From Cricetomys ansorgei (Eukaryota > Chordata > Mammalia > Rodentia > Nesomyidae): a DNA stretch of 64,000 nt. Below, one piece after another: positions 54,191 through 64,000 of the stretch. Below the pieces are notes generated by a model. It saw only the letters and a list, made by a program, of their open reading frames with translations, was not told where the DNA came from and made no database searches. Numbering within the stretch: position 1 is the stretch's first letter; the number at the start of each line of letters is the position of its first letter. The DNA is taken from the NCBI GenBank assembly GCA_026225945.1, contig JAMJFZ010001133.1, positions 18,603,001-18,667,000 on the forward strand, in the 5' to 3' direction. The translations under genes were made by a program, and so were the position numbers.

Positions 54191-55388
54191 AGGCTCCACA
54201 GGGCAGGGAGTTCTCCTGTGTTCTGCTCACTTCTCGTCTTGTCTTAGTTTCTAAAACAGCTCCCGACACATACAAGGTGCCCAAGAAATGTCTTGAGGAA
54301 TAAATAGGTGGACAACTTCAAAGCACCACATCTTAATGTGTCACACTACGCCTAGTGCAGTCACTGCTGCCCATCTACCTGCACCCTCATTGAGGTATTT
54401 GGCAAAACAATGTGAATCACAGACACCAAGGAGCTGCGGTGTGCAAAGGCCAAATGAGTTACCTAAGGGAAGGCATTAATGTCTCCATTTTCTCTTCTGA
54501 ACTGTGAGTAATGTTGTATCTGGCAGCAACAAGAAGATTTTTCCTACTCTCAAAAGGTTTTCTGGATAACACTATTTTCGGACAATCCGCTCATTTGACA
54601 GTTACTTTTGTGTTTTCCAAATAAATATTTATTCTTTGGAATGGTTGCTCGTTTTTCAGAGTAAATATAAATTTGCCCATTGCAAATAGTCTCAACTCTG
54701 GCCAATCAGATTGTGGGAATCATTGGACCGGCAACAAAGAAAAGGTTTATAAAGTTTAATTAGCAGCCAAAGCAGAAATTCTGCCCACTCCTTGACAGGC
54801 CTCTGGGTCACCAAGACACTAGGTCCATAAAACACAGGGTGGTCTGATTGCGGGCCTGATTGGGCACAGCGCGGTCACCCCAGGGCATTTATAGACACTC
54901 CTTTGTTTTAATAACAGAGCAACAATTAGCAAGGACAGGAGGGGAAATGTGCCAGGTCTCTACCTTTCAAAGCTTCTGATGGAGAGCTAGCTTGCTTCTG
55001 ACCGGAAAAACCAATCAAGGTTATGACAGGTTTCTTACTATGCTGGCTTTTAAAAATGACTGTAAACTCCTGCAACAAAGCTAATGTTAATGGTCTCTCC
55101 ACCAAAAAACCAAGTTCACAGCTTCATAGAAACAAAGTAAAAAAAAAAAAAAAAAACGGAAAGGAAAGAAAAAACTTCCAACTCTGGAAATGTGGAAGCC
55201 ACAGGAATTTCAAACTCATAGGGTTAGGAAAGCAACTTGTGCAGGTGGTGACCCGAGACTGCGCTACCCGTGGGGTGACTGAGGGCTCGGTTTCCCTCTC
55301 AGTAAGATGAGAAAACTTAATTAAGAATCTCAGAGGCCTCCCCTCCATGCTCTCAGATTCTATAGTCGGTTTCTCTCTCGTACCTACC

Positions 55389-55456
55389 AGTAATAATGAT
55401 GATGATGATGGTTTGATGGTAATAATAATGGTAGTAATAGTAACAACAACAACAAA
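55389..55456 (+). repeat. Trinucleotide-rich microsatellite (ATG/ATA/ACA)
   Basis: Short runs of taa/tga units followed by aacaacaac. An 18-bp A run also lies at 55139-55157. Confidence 0.8.
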
Positions 55457-56239
55457 ACAGCACCATGTCCCTCAGCACCTGGACAGATATGGATGGGAGA
55501 AGGCAGCAGCAGTGTGGCCTTCTAGGTTGTCACTGAGTTCACCCCAAAAGGAGAAAAGGACACACCCAAACTGAGCAAGGCCAGGCACATCAGAATGGGG
55601 ATGCCGTGTTCTTCTTCACAAAAGTTACAGCCACAAGCTTGAATGGTTGGAATGTACTAAGAATGCCAAAGAGCGAGGTGAGAGTGGATCAGTCTCTCTC
55701 TAAAGGAATTAACTTCAGGAGGGCCCCGTGGTCCTGCGCTCACGGTGCTCACAGTGGCAGGCTGCTTTCCTAATGTCTCTCATGGCGGCCTCTTGACAGA
55801 AGTGACAGGTCACTATGGACGCAGAATGGAACACTCAGTGGATAAGGAGATAAGATGGTGCTTGGAAGCTTTAGTGAGTGGGAATTTGAGTCAAAGACAT
55901 CATAATTGATCTGTTTCATTTTTTATAATTTTTCTTCTGCCCTTGCCATGACCAACCATAGTTTAGTAAGAATTTTACCTTGTGGGTCTTTTTTTCATGG
56001 TGGTAGGGAATGGGTTAGATAGATTATCTGTGAATTTTTATTATTAACAGGAAATTTCATTGAGCCTAGCCCTACTTGAAGTTACTTTTATCTTTAAAAT
56101 CAACTCCATTGCTGTTTATTTTAATATGAGAAATGCATCTATTTAATTTAAATTAATTGAGTTTTGACAAACTTGTAAGGAAATGCAACGAACAGCCACT
56201 GTCAAGACAGATGTCTTCACCGTCTCCAGCAGCTCTCTG

Positions 56240-56700
56240 GGCCCTTTGCAGCTGCCCTCCCTGGACCTGGCTACCACTGACATGCTATCTATCCACATAG
56301 GCAATTTTTTTTTCTTTTCTAGAGACTATATAAAGGAATCACATGGTATGCTTTTTTGCTAGTCATATTTTTTAGATTTATCCAAATTGTTGTTTATTAG
56401 TGTCTTTTATTGTTAAATAAAATATTCAATTATATAAGTATGCCATGATGATTTTATCAACTTACCTGTACTGTGGTATTACATTATATTCAGTTTTCCT
56501 CTATCTTACATCAAGTCTTTCTGTGGACATGTGTTCTCATTTTCTTGGATAAATACCACCAGAACACTAGGAATATAGTCACATGGCAAATGTTTTTAAT
56601 ACTGGAAGAAACTGGGGATAAAAACTTTCTAAGTGGGTTCTTTAACTGAAAGCTTGTTCTCTTGCCCCAACTACTACTGGGACAGATTCCTAACTTGTAA
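56240..56700 (-). mobile_element. Ancient L1, 3' ORF2 part (left of the provirus)
   Basis: The plus strand shows decayed antisense L1 ORF2 landmarks: ataaaggaatcacatggtat, gatttatccaaattgttgtt, ttcttggataaataccacca, agtcacatggcaaatg. They correspond to the 3' end of L1 as I recall its consensus, and continue in order at 59836 beyond the retroviral insertion. The L1 sense strand is minus. Confidence 0.65.
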
Positions 56701-56713
56701 CTGATTCCTAGCT

Positions 56714-57090
56714 TGTAACAGATTCCCACGGTGCCTTTTTTACACTCTAACTCTAAAAAGACAGCAGGGAAAGAGAGAAATCTTCACCACTCTTGCAGTT
56801 GGCCTTGAAAGAAATGAAGGAAGGAAGGAAGGGAGGAAGGAAGGAAGGAAGGAAGGAAGGAAGGAAGGAAGGAAGGAAGGGAAATTCACTGCCCTTTTTG
56901 GCTTGGGTAACAGAACTGCAGAGAGAACTAGCTGAACTGAACTAACATCTTTCAAACCATCCCATCAACTGTCACTGCCAACTGCCAACACTGTCCCATG
57001 AGTTCCAAAGTTCCCAGAAGCCCAAGCAGCATATAACCATAAGGAAGGCTGCACAGGACAAAAGACTTCTTGGCAAAGCATCCTGATACA
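56714..57090 (-). mobile_element. 3' LTR of a betaretrovirus-like provirus
   Basis: On the minus strand the LTR starts TGTATCAGGATGC directly after a polypurine tract (minus-strand aaagggaggaag, plus 57091-57102) and ends near CTGTTACA. Its blocks match the solo LTR at 12528-13064. A (GGAA)n expansion (56814-56881) lies within it. The exact outer end is uncertain because an 18-bp motif (gattcctarcttgtaac) is doubled there. Confidence 0.7.
56814..56881 (+). repeat. (GGAA)n microsatellite inside the LTR
   Basis: About 16 ggaa units. The solo LTR at 12.5 kb has only a short purine patch (gggaggaagaaggaaaagaa) at the same place, so this is a later expansion of an existing seed. Confidence 0.9.
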
Positions 57091-57204
57091 CTTCCTCCCT
57101 TTCAATAAGCCTTTAAAGTGTATGATATTGATTACTTTTTTCCTAAGGTCTTCTACTAGGCCATCTCTTTTCCTTTCTAGTCTTCAGGAGTTTATCATTA
57201 GAAT

Positions 57205-58175
57205 TCATACCTGACACAGTACTAACAGAAAGTGAGAAACCAACTGTGTTCTTCTGAGGATCATCCCTGTGAGACACCTTTGGTGGTTTCTCAAGAGATA
57301 TACGGTTGCTTGAATCAGTCCCCTCTTTCTCTGAAGCTTTTCTACTTTCAGGTGGATGGCAAATGTCTCTATCGGATTCTGTCTTGTGATTCTGTCTTGT
57401 GTTGCACCAAGACTTAGGGATGTTTTACCCTTTAATGGCAATGGACACAAGAGTGGTTTTTTATTTCCCTTGTCAAAACTAGTAAAAGACACCACTTTAT
57501 GGTTCTGGCTTTCAAAAGTACACTGTTTCTTTGGAGACTCAATGTGGTTTGGGCTGTTCATCCAATCTTTGCAGGTTGGCATGAAGTTAGTTTACTTGAT
57601 GAGCCATTAACACACATAGATCCATTTTCTATGAAAATACCATAGGGATCTTCAGTTTTAAGGAAATTTAATGTTCACTAATATTATTTAAAGGCAACAG
57701 TCTCTTTCAATGTTTTGTCTACTTACTCTTCTGCATAGAGACAGTTTATCCCCTTGAATGACTAGAACTTGGGCTTTAAAATATTTTCTTCTGGTTTGTT
57801 TGCTTTAAGTTTTCTCCTTCCTCTAAAAGGGAGGCCACAATCCCCTCAGGACTAATGCACTGCTGGCCACTGTACAGGTCATGGGAAGTCTTGGAACTCT
57901 TGCAGGTTGTGTCAGATTTGCAGTGATAGGCGTTTTGTGGGCCATCACTCTCATTATCTTTTCCTGGAACCTTCCGATGACTGTTCCAAATCAGCCAAAG
58001 TGAGATTCACACAGGGACAGTTTTTCATCAAGTCTTCATATTCTTTACCCTCCTCGGACTCTTTACCATCGCTAGTGCTGGTGTAAAGTGGAAATTTAGG
58101 ATTCAGAAACTTTATCTTATGACCCAGGGCTGATTCTTTGTTGCTTTTATTTTTTTTGTACTTTATTGCAATCAT
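57205..58175 (-). pseudogene. Provirus 3' region, unassigned reading-frame remnants
   Basis: Two broken minus-strand frames (about 57205-57582 and 57954-58175) lie between the integrase remnant and the LTR. Their position suggests remains of env, but the second frame (SDGKESEEGKEYEDLMKNC) is hydrophilic and acidic and could be a displaced gag piece. I do not recognise either securely. There are stops and frame breaks between them and no signal peptide or membrane segment that I can identify. Confidence 0.4.
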
Positions 58176-58416
58176 TAGAAGGCTATCTTTTTAAAAGAAC
58201 TTTTTTTTCCATAGTCATGCTTTTCAGGTCAGCGGTCAAGGTATTCAGGAGATTTCCCTAGCTCAAATCTAATCTTTATCAGTTTCAGTGGTATTCACAA
58301 CTTCTCATTTCCACTGGAAATATAGGCATCTCCTCTGCCCCAGTGCAACACTTACCAATTTCCATTCTGATGTTAATATACCTTTATAATATATGGGCTG
58401 ATTTAACCCTGCAGCT

Positions 58417-58767
58417 CTATTGTCCAATGCCTCTCAGCTGCTGTTGTTCCTGTCTCATTAGTAGTACACTATGTAGTCCATCTCTGGGGGTCTCTGTTAT
58501 TCCTTTTTGACTTTCAAGCATTTCCTTTAATGTCTGATTAGATCTTTCTATAACTGCTTGTCCTGTATGATTGTGTGGTATACAGGTAATGTGTTTTGTG
58601 GCACAGTATGCAAAAAATATTTTCATTTTACATATGTATGCATGTAAAATGACATATTTTGAGACATATGTGGGGGCATTATAAGCCTTGATTTGTAAAG
58701 GTATTTCCATAATAGCCATTACTTCCAGTAAATATGTAATTACAGAATCAGCATTTTCAGAACTCAA
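58417..58767 (-). pseudogene. Retroviral integrase remnant (pol)
   Basis: A 116-residue minus-strand frame holds a retroviral integrase core. It contains the C-terminal catalytic-Glu motif (IPHNHTGQAVIERSNQTLKE) and, upstream, the region of the second catalytic Asp. There the sequence reads IKAYNAPTY, so the Asp is lost. The spacing to the Glu is 44 residues instead of the usual 35, so extra residues lie between. The protein cannot be active. The motif style fits class II (betaretrovirus-like) elements of rodents. Frames before and after are closed by stops. Confidence 0.85.
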
Positions 58768-59300
58768 GGCAGAAGCCCACTAAATCTTGAACAAGTATCG
58801 ACAGTATGGTATACAAACTTTAGTTTCCCACATTCTGCAACATGGAAAACATCCATCTGCCAGATTTAGTACCTCTGCCCTCTTTTAGTACCCTTAGGGT
58901 TACTTCTGGCAGGCCATGGGGCTTGATTATACAAGGAACACACTGGAAAATTCTTTGTAATTTCCTTGGCTTGTCAGTAAGTAATGGAGAAGTTTCTTTT
59001 TTTAAACTTTTGCTGTTTATGTGCGCTATGCATGAAATTTTGAGGCTTCTAAAATATTTCCTATTAATAACCGATTGATCTCTTCATTCCTTTGTGCCAA
59101 TGGACCTAGCATGTGGTAAGATGGACCCTGTGTGAGATCTAATATGAATACTATATATATGCACAACTTCTGTCCTGAGTTGCTTGCTGCAGCTGCATAA
59201 ATAATGATGCTAATTCTGAATTATCAGGAATAAACTCAGCAGTTTCAACATTGCAAAGCAACCCTTTCTGCATACTGAGACTCAGTGATGACACAGAGAG

Positions 59301-59830
59301 TCAGGAAAGCCTCACAGCACTATAAGAACAGCATGCGACTCTTGATCTTTTAACTGAAGCACATGGGCTTTGATTGACCTCACTCTTTTTTTCTGACTTG
59401 TACCCTGCTATTCCTGATTTATTTATGTCAGCATAAAATGTAGGTGCTCCAGAAATAGGTGATTCTCTTACTACCGAAGGGAGTATCCAGTGTAGTTCTT
59501 TTGATAAACTGAATTCACTTGCCTTTAGGATATTTGTTATTAATTTCTCCATATAATTTCTGCAAGTCTTTGCCAATCTTCACCGGTTACCCATAATGAC
59601 CTTATTTCCGCATTAGTGTAAGGCACCACAATTTCTGTTGGATCTGTTTCTGACAGCTGACGAAGCCGTATTCTTCCCTTTTTAATTAAATCAGCAACCT
59701 TTTCTATATAGGTCTTTATTTTTTTACTCTGCTTATGTGCTATAAATATCCATTGTCCAATATCTTTAGAAGTGGCATATGAGAGTTTTGGTTGTCCCAT
59801 GTGTTGGGGACCTGTCATCCTGGTAGGCAC
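59301..59830 (-). pseudogene. Reverse transcriptase end / RNase H remnant (pol)
   Basis: Two overlapping minus-strand frames (59540-59830, then 59301-59576) are out of frame with one another. The first has a connection-type segment (QWIFIAHKQSKKIKTYIEKV). The second has the RNase H start motif region (TFYADINKSGIAGYKSEKKS), in which an acidic Asp is kept. Downstream comes the integrase at 58767. The order RT/RNase H, integrase, 3' region, LTR on the minus strand is that of a provirus missing its 5' LTR, gag, protease and most of RT. Confidence 0.75.
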
Positions 59831-60118
59831 ACAGTGCTGTTACTGTGGTTTTAATTAGCATTTCTTTAATTACTAATAGCGTCCAGAGGTTGTTGACCAG
59901 CCACATATATTTTTAAATGAAGATTCACCCGGATATTTTGCCCATTATGTGGTGTGCTATTTTCTCGAACAGTTCTTTATACATGCTGAATGAAAGTCCT
60001 TGGTCAGATACGTACTTTTTTTTTTTCATTTTTTTCACAGTGACTTATAAAGAAAAGTTTTAAATTTTAATGAAGTTTAATATTTTTAGTGCCTCTTTAA
60101 TGTGTCTTGCTGTCTCCT

Positions 60119-60190
60119 TGTCTTTTTGAGACAGGAACTCATGTATTCCAGGCTGGCCTTGAACTCATTACATAGCTGTGGAAGAACTTG
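60119..60190 (-). mobile_element. B1 SINE fragment
   Basis: The plus strand reads ctttttgagacaggaactca, tgtattccaggctggccttg, aactcattacatag, the tail half of a reversed B1. Confidence 0.7.
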
Positions 60191-61142
60191 ATTGAATTCC
60201 TGAGTCTCCTCCACTTGTGTGGAGATTTTAGGCGTTCCCTACCAGCGTTTATGCCTTAGAAACCTTTGCCTGCCCAGGAATCATAAAGTTTTTCTACAGT
60301 GTTTTCTCCTTGAAATTTTAGTTTTAATTGTAAATATGTCCATGGTCCATGCAAAGGCAACATTCCCTCACGGTGTGAGGTAAGGACGGTCTTCCATATT
60401 GACAAGTTGTTTCGGCACTGCGTTTCCAGTATCAAGGCATCTTTTTCTAAAGTCAGTTGATGGCACACACACGGGTCTATTTCTAGATGCTCCTGTTTGA
60501 TTCCATTGATCTTCATGTCCACTCCTAACATCAATATCACACCATCTCGACTCCACTACTGTTAGAGCACGCCGCAAGATCAGGGCCAGCTTTGTTCTTA
60601 AAGATTTCTTTGGCCAGTTTAGAATCTCTCTAATTTCCATACAGATGCTAGGAAAATCTTGTCAATTTCTACCAAAAGTCTGCTGATAATTAGGTTAGGA
60701 TTCAATCTATAGTTTGATGTGAGAAGAAGTGGAAACCCTAAGATTATCGGATCTTCCAACATCTGAGTACGGTACAGCAGTCTGCTTCTTCAGCTCTTCT
60801 TTGATTCCTCCCATGAAGATTTTGCCATTTTGGTGAGCGAGTCATACCTAAATATTTCATAGTTTTTGGTGCCACTGTAAATAGTAACATTTAAATTTGT
60901 TTTCTAATTTTCAATGGCTAGTATATAGACTTTATGATGCTTTTTATAGTGACCTTTTACCCAGAAACATTGTTACATTCATTCATAAAACTTGATTCTC
61001 TATGATTTTAGTCTTAAATTCACTGGAATTTATTTTATGGCCCAGAGTACTAACTCTCTTGATGAACATTTAATATGCATGTGAAAAGGATGTGTATTCT
61101 GCTCTTACTGACGGAGGGTTCTTTGAATAAGTCAAGGTGTTT

Positions 61143-61290
61143 GGTGGTCTTGTTCAGGTTTCCCTGTCTCCAGGTCCTAGCCGTGTTCCAGTACCTGTAA
61201 CTGCGGTACACGGCTGGGTGGTCTTGTTCAGGTTTCCCGTCTCCAGGTCCTAGCCGTGCCCCAGTACCTGTACACATCTTTCTGCCCCTT
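61143..61290 (+). repeat. Two-copy 74-bp tandem duplication
   Basis: The unit starting ggtggtcttgttcaggtttc occurs at 61143 and 61217 with few differences. It sits inside L1-derived sequence, so it arose after the insertion. Confidence 0.85.
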
Positions 61291-61549
61291 CTTCAGTCCT
61301 AACAGCTTTTGTTCTGGGTATTTGATTCACTGTTACCAGACGTTTGAATAATGAGGATTCTTATGTCACCTTGATAAATATCATCTATCATTACAAAACG
61401 CCTCTTTGCATGCCTGATAACTCCTTTTTCCTAAGCCTACTGTTGGATATTAATACAGCCCCTTCTAGCTGCCCTTTCCTATTCCTTTATTCACTATTTG
61501 TTTTTACATTTCAAAAAGGTTAAAGACTGACATTAGAAAGCCCAGTCTT

Positions 61550-61715
61550 AGGCTGGAGAGATGTCTCAGTGGTTAAGAGTATTGGCTGCTCTTCCAGAGG
61601 ACCAGAGTTCAATTCCCTGCATCCACATGGTAGCTCGCAACTGTCTGTAACTCAAGTTCCAGTGGATCCAGCTCCCTCACATGGATGCCAAACGCGAATA
61701 AATAAGCTTAAAACA
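61550..61715 (+). mobile_element. B2/B3-type SINE
   Basis: Well kept plus-strand element: ggctggagagatgtctcagt, ggttaagagtattggctgct, cttccagaggaccagagttc, ccacatggtagctcgcaact, and an AATAAATAAG tail. Confidence 0.9.
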
Positions 61716-62105
61716 TAAAGTTAGGTCAAGTCTTATTTTTAGATACGGCAATCTGATAAACTCACGCTGTTAATTGGGCTCTGCTGAGTTGGGCCTCCAT
61801 CTTGTTTGTTTCCTGTTCACTTCATTTGCAAACTGCAGGAGCTCTGGGGTGACCAATAAGCTTTGCCATTAAACATCAAGCAGACCAAACAGCCACATAT
61901 ATAAGTATAGCTGGGTTACAATAAAACTTTATTTGCCCAAGTAGGTGGCAAAATGCTTAGCTAATGTGGAGAAACAGGCTTAAACTAGAGGTGTCTCTAA
62001 GCCCTGGGGTGGAAGGTAGGTAGTTTGCCAATCTAGGCTCCAGTGTTTACAATCTACATTTTCACTTATTCATGACCCATCTTTCCAATCCATCATTCTA
62101 GGTGC

Positions 62106-62224
62106 TGTATAGTATAGTACTGTATAGTATAGTACTGCATAGTACAGCACTGTATAGTACAGCACTGTATAGTATAGCACTGTATAGTATAGCACTGTAT
62201 AGTATAGTACTGTATAGTATAGTA

Positions 62225-62226
<2 letters not shown>
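62106..62226 (+). repeat. 15-bp minisatellite, eight units
   Basis: Eight tandem copies of gtatagtatagtact with two linked variants (acagcact, atagcact) run directly into the TA tract. The period is a multiple of 3, giving the Tyr/Leu-rich minus-strand frame VLYYT, which is not a gene. Confidence 0.95.

Positions 62227-62272
<46 letters not shown>
62227..62272 (+). repeat. (TA)n microsatellite
   Basis: About 22 TA units continuing the gtata motif of the adjoining minisatellite. Confidence 0.95.
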
Positions 62273-62274
<2 letters not shown>

Positions 62275-62379
62275 CACTTGACAGCAGCCACAATGATCTT
62301 TCATCCCTTGTGCTCCTGTCAGATATTTTACTGCTACCAAAGGTATAAATGTCACAATATGTTGTTATTGGTTTTTTGT

Positions 62380-63560
62380 TTTAGACAATTACCTTTAAAG
62401 GTATTTTAAAATGAGAATAAATATCTTCAAGTTCACTCTGCCTGGATCTTCAGTTCTACCTGATACCATTTTTCTTCAGCCTGAACATGTCTTTTAATGT
62501 TTTTAGAGGAGCAAGTTTGTCAGTCATGAAGTCTCGGCTTTGAATTGTCTAAAAAGTTTTTATTTTGACTTAGGTTTTGGAACTTGACATGAAGTGGACA
62601 TTTCCCCAGGACAGAGAGTTTATCTATTTTCTTCTGGCTTGAACATGTTCAAAGATCTGAGATACGTATTTTTCGGTTTTCAGATCCCCTACCATTTATT
62701 TATCTATTTATTAACATTTTAATATGGTTATGGTGTGCCTTTCTCTGTGGTTACTTGATGAAGCTTTGCTGAGCATCTTAACTTCTGAGTTTATTTTCCT
62801 TCGTTATTTGGAACATTTAGAACCATTACCTCAAGGACTTCCCTTTTCTGTCTCCCTCTTTTTCTCTCCTCCTTTAAAAAAGATCTACTGATATATTTGT
62901 TATGTGTATATTATTTTATGTTCAGCAAGTGTGTGTGGATATCCACAGACACCAGAAGGCGCACTGGAAACACTGGATCTAAAATCACAGATCGTTGTGA
63001 GCTGCCATGTGGGTTCTAGGAACCAAACCCAGCGGTCAGTGCTCTTAACTGTTTAGCCATCTCTCCAGCCTTTCTCTTCTTCTAAGACTCCAAACACACT
63101 CGTTAGAACGTTTGATAATTCAGGAGTCAGTGAGGCCATGTTCACTTTCCCTTAATTATTATTGTTATTGCTTCATCTTCAAGTTTTCTCATCCTTTGAC
63201 TTTGGTATTGCCTAATGTGCCAGAGAGCTAATCTACGGAACTTCGCACTTCAGATGCACATTTTAGTTCTTGAAGTTCCGTGTATTTCTTTCTTTTATTG
63301 TTCCACCTTTCCCCATTGTAGTCATGTATTATCTTAAGTCCACAAACACATTTGCAGTTGCTGTTTTAAACCCTTATAAAGTACCTTGCCATCATCTCTG
63401 CAATTTTAGGTCTGTTCATAATCATAGCATTTCTTCCTACTAGGGGTTGTCCTTCTTCAAATAGCTAGTGTTACCCATCTGCAGGTGAGCTACTTAGAAT
63501 GATCATCTAAGAATTTAGATTTTATTTTTCCCTTGAAAAGTCTTGTTTTGTTTTGCAGGT
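62380..63560 (-). mobile_element. Ancient L1 (L1M-like), 5'-ward part
   Basis: The plus-strand antisense landmarks gataccatttttcttcagcc, tctattttcttctggcttga, atggttatggtgtgccttt, cttctaagactccaaacaca follow those at 59836-61540 in L1 order as I recall it. The whole 56.2-63.6 kb stretch may thus be a single L1 in minus orientation, broken by a provirus and SINEs. Confidence 0.6.
62879..63072 (-). mobile_element. B2/B3-type SINE
   Basis: The plus strand reads cagacaccagaaggcgcact, tgagctgccatgtgggttct, aggaaccaaacccagcggtc, agccatctctccagcc, the reversed B2 order. Confidence 0.85.
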
Positions 63561-63639
63561 AATTAAGTTACTTGCGCTTATCAGTTCTCTCTCCTTTGGG
63601 ATACTTTTCAAACACTGTTACCAAAGTTTCAAGGAGTCT

Positions 63640-63850
63640 TTAGAGCAGGGAGAGCAGAGTTTGTCTGTAAAGGGCCAGGCAGTAAATATTTCAAGACTTT
63701 ATAGACCAGGACTCCTCAACTCAAGGATGTCAACAAATGAGTATGAGTATGTTACAATAAAACTTTATAAAAATAGGTGGCAGGCCAGACGGACTAGAAT
63801 GTGGTCCCTGACTATAGCTTGCCAAGCTGTACTCTCGATCTAGGTTAATC
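63640..63850 (+). mobile_element. MER-type DNA transposon remnant
   Basis: The pieces ctgtaaagggccaggcagta, aatatttcaagactttatag, gttacaataaaactttataa and ataggtggcaggccagacgg fit a mammalian hAT-like MER element that I cannot name exactly. A short fragment with the same gttacaataaaactttat block lies at 61905-61965. Confidence 0.5.
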
Positions 63851-64000
63851 CACTATTAATGGCTATTCTGGGTCACCTACTGGTGGTCCAAGGTGTTCAA
63901 TGCCGTAATGTACTCTAGGTAGTTGGATCACAGACAGTGTTCGGTTGTAGGCAAACTCTGGCTTTTGTTGATTTTATAGTTCCTGCTTCCTGTCCTTCTC

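Larger units (their letters stand above)
59836..61540 (-). mobile_element. Ancient L1, ORF2 part (right of the provirus)
   Basis: It resumes the antisense L1 from 56700: ttttaattagcatttcttta, cattatgtggtgtgctattt, tgaaagtccttggtcagata, ttgattccattgatcttcat, atacctaaatatttcatagt, gaaaaggatgtgtattctgc follow the L1 order. The reading frames here (60256-60640 minus) are decayed ORF2 and not genes. A B1 fragment (60119-60190) and a 74-bp tandem duplication (61143) lie inside. Confidence 0.7.

Noticed and set aside
60256..60640. Two overlapping minus-strand frames of about 90 codons
   Set aside because: They lie inside decayed L1 ORF2 sequence, are overlapping fragments of it, and show no independent gene signal.
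62070..62293. Tyr/Leu/Ile-rich minus-strand frames
   Set aside because: They are read through the 15-bp minisatellite and the TA repeat and are not proteins.

Overview
The window is vertebrate nuclear DNA, almost certainly from a muroid rodent. It has muroid-type SINEs (B1, B2/B3, B4 and one ID element), ancient mammalian MIR and L1 copies, many long CA/CT/GA microsatellites, and split genes with GT-AG introns. I cannot tell mouse, rat, hamster and vole apart from the sequence alone.

One gene is recognisable. It is Cacna1d, the pore-forming alpha-1D subunit of the L-type voltage-gated calcium channel Cav1.3, read on the minus strand and spanning the whole window. Seven coding exons have exact splice boundaries and matching phases. 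In transcript order they are the IS3-S4 exon (53561-53703, 143 bp), the S4-S5 linker/IS5 exon (49027-49179, 153 bp), the repeat I pore-loop exon (48389-48585, 197 bp), two mutually exclusive IS6 exons (42163-42266 and 41526-41629, 104 bp each), the I-II linker exon carrying the beta-subunit binding helix (15153-15322, 170 bp), and a short linker exon (1367-1454, 88 bp). Either IS6 exon gives one open reading frame from the repeat I voltage sensor to the I-II loop. The N-terminus and IS1-IS3 lie beyond 64000. Repeats II-IV and the C-terminus lie before position 1.

Everything else is intronic. From 1 to 15 kb there are scattered SINEs, a hAT-type URR1-like element, a MIR and a solo LTR with clear ends. 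From 15 to 41.5 kb lies a 26.2-kb intron with an LTR-like direct-repeat pair around an L1 3'-UTR-like segment, an ID element with a triplicated head, a second URR1-like copy with a perfect 8-bp target duplication, a broken ancient L1 (28.4-33.1 kb), and a 33-bp minisatellite (38.85-39.2 kb). From 41.5 to 48.4 kb are the two alternative IS6 exons, a 91-bp CA/GT tract just upstream of the first of them in the transcript, and a Tigger-like DNA transposon. From 53.7 to 64 kb an ancient L1 (56.2-63.6 kb) is interrupted by a decayed betaretrovirus-like provirus fragment.

I found no second protein-coding gene, RNA gene, CRISPR array or prokaryote-type system. The open frames over repeats are by-products of repeat structure. 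The points of most interest are the alternative-exon pair with its flanking repeat tract, the nested provirus in L1, the solo LTR related to it, the ID-head triplication, and the minisatellite.
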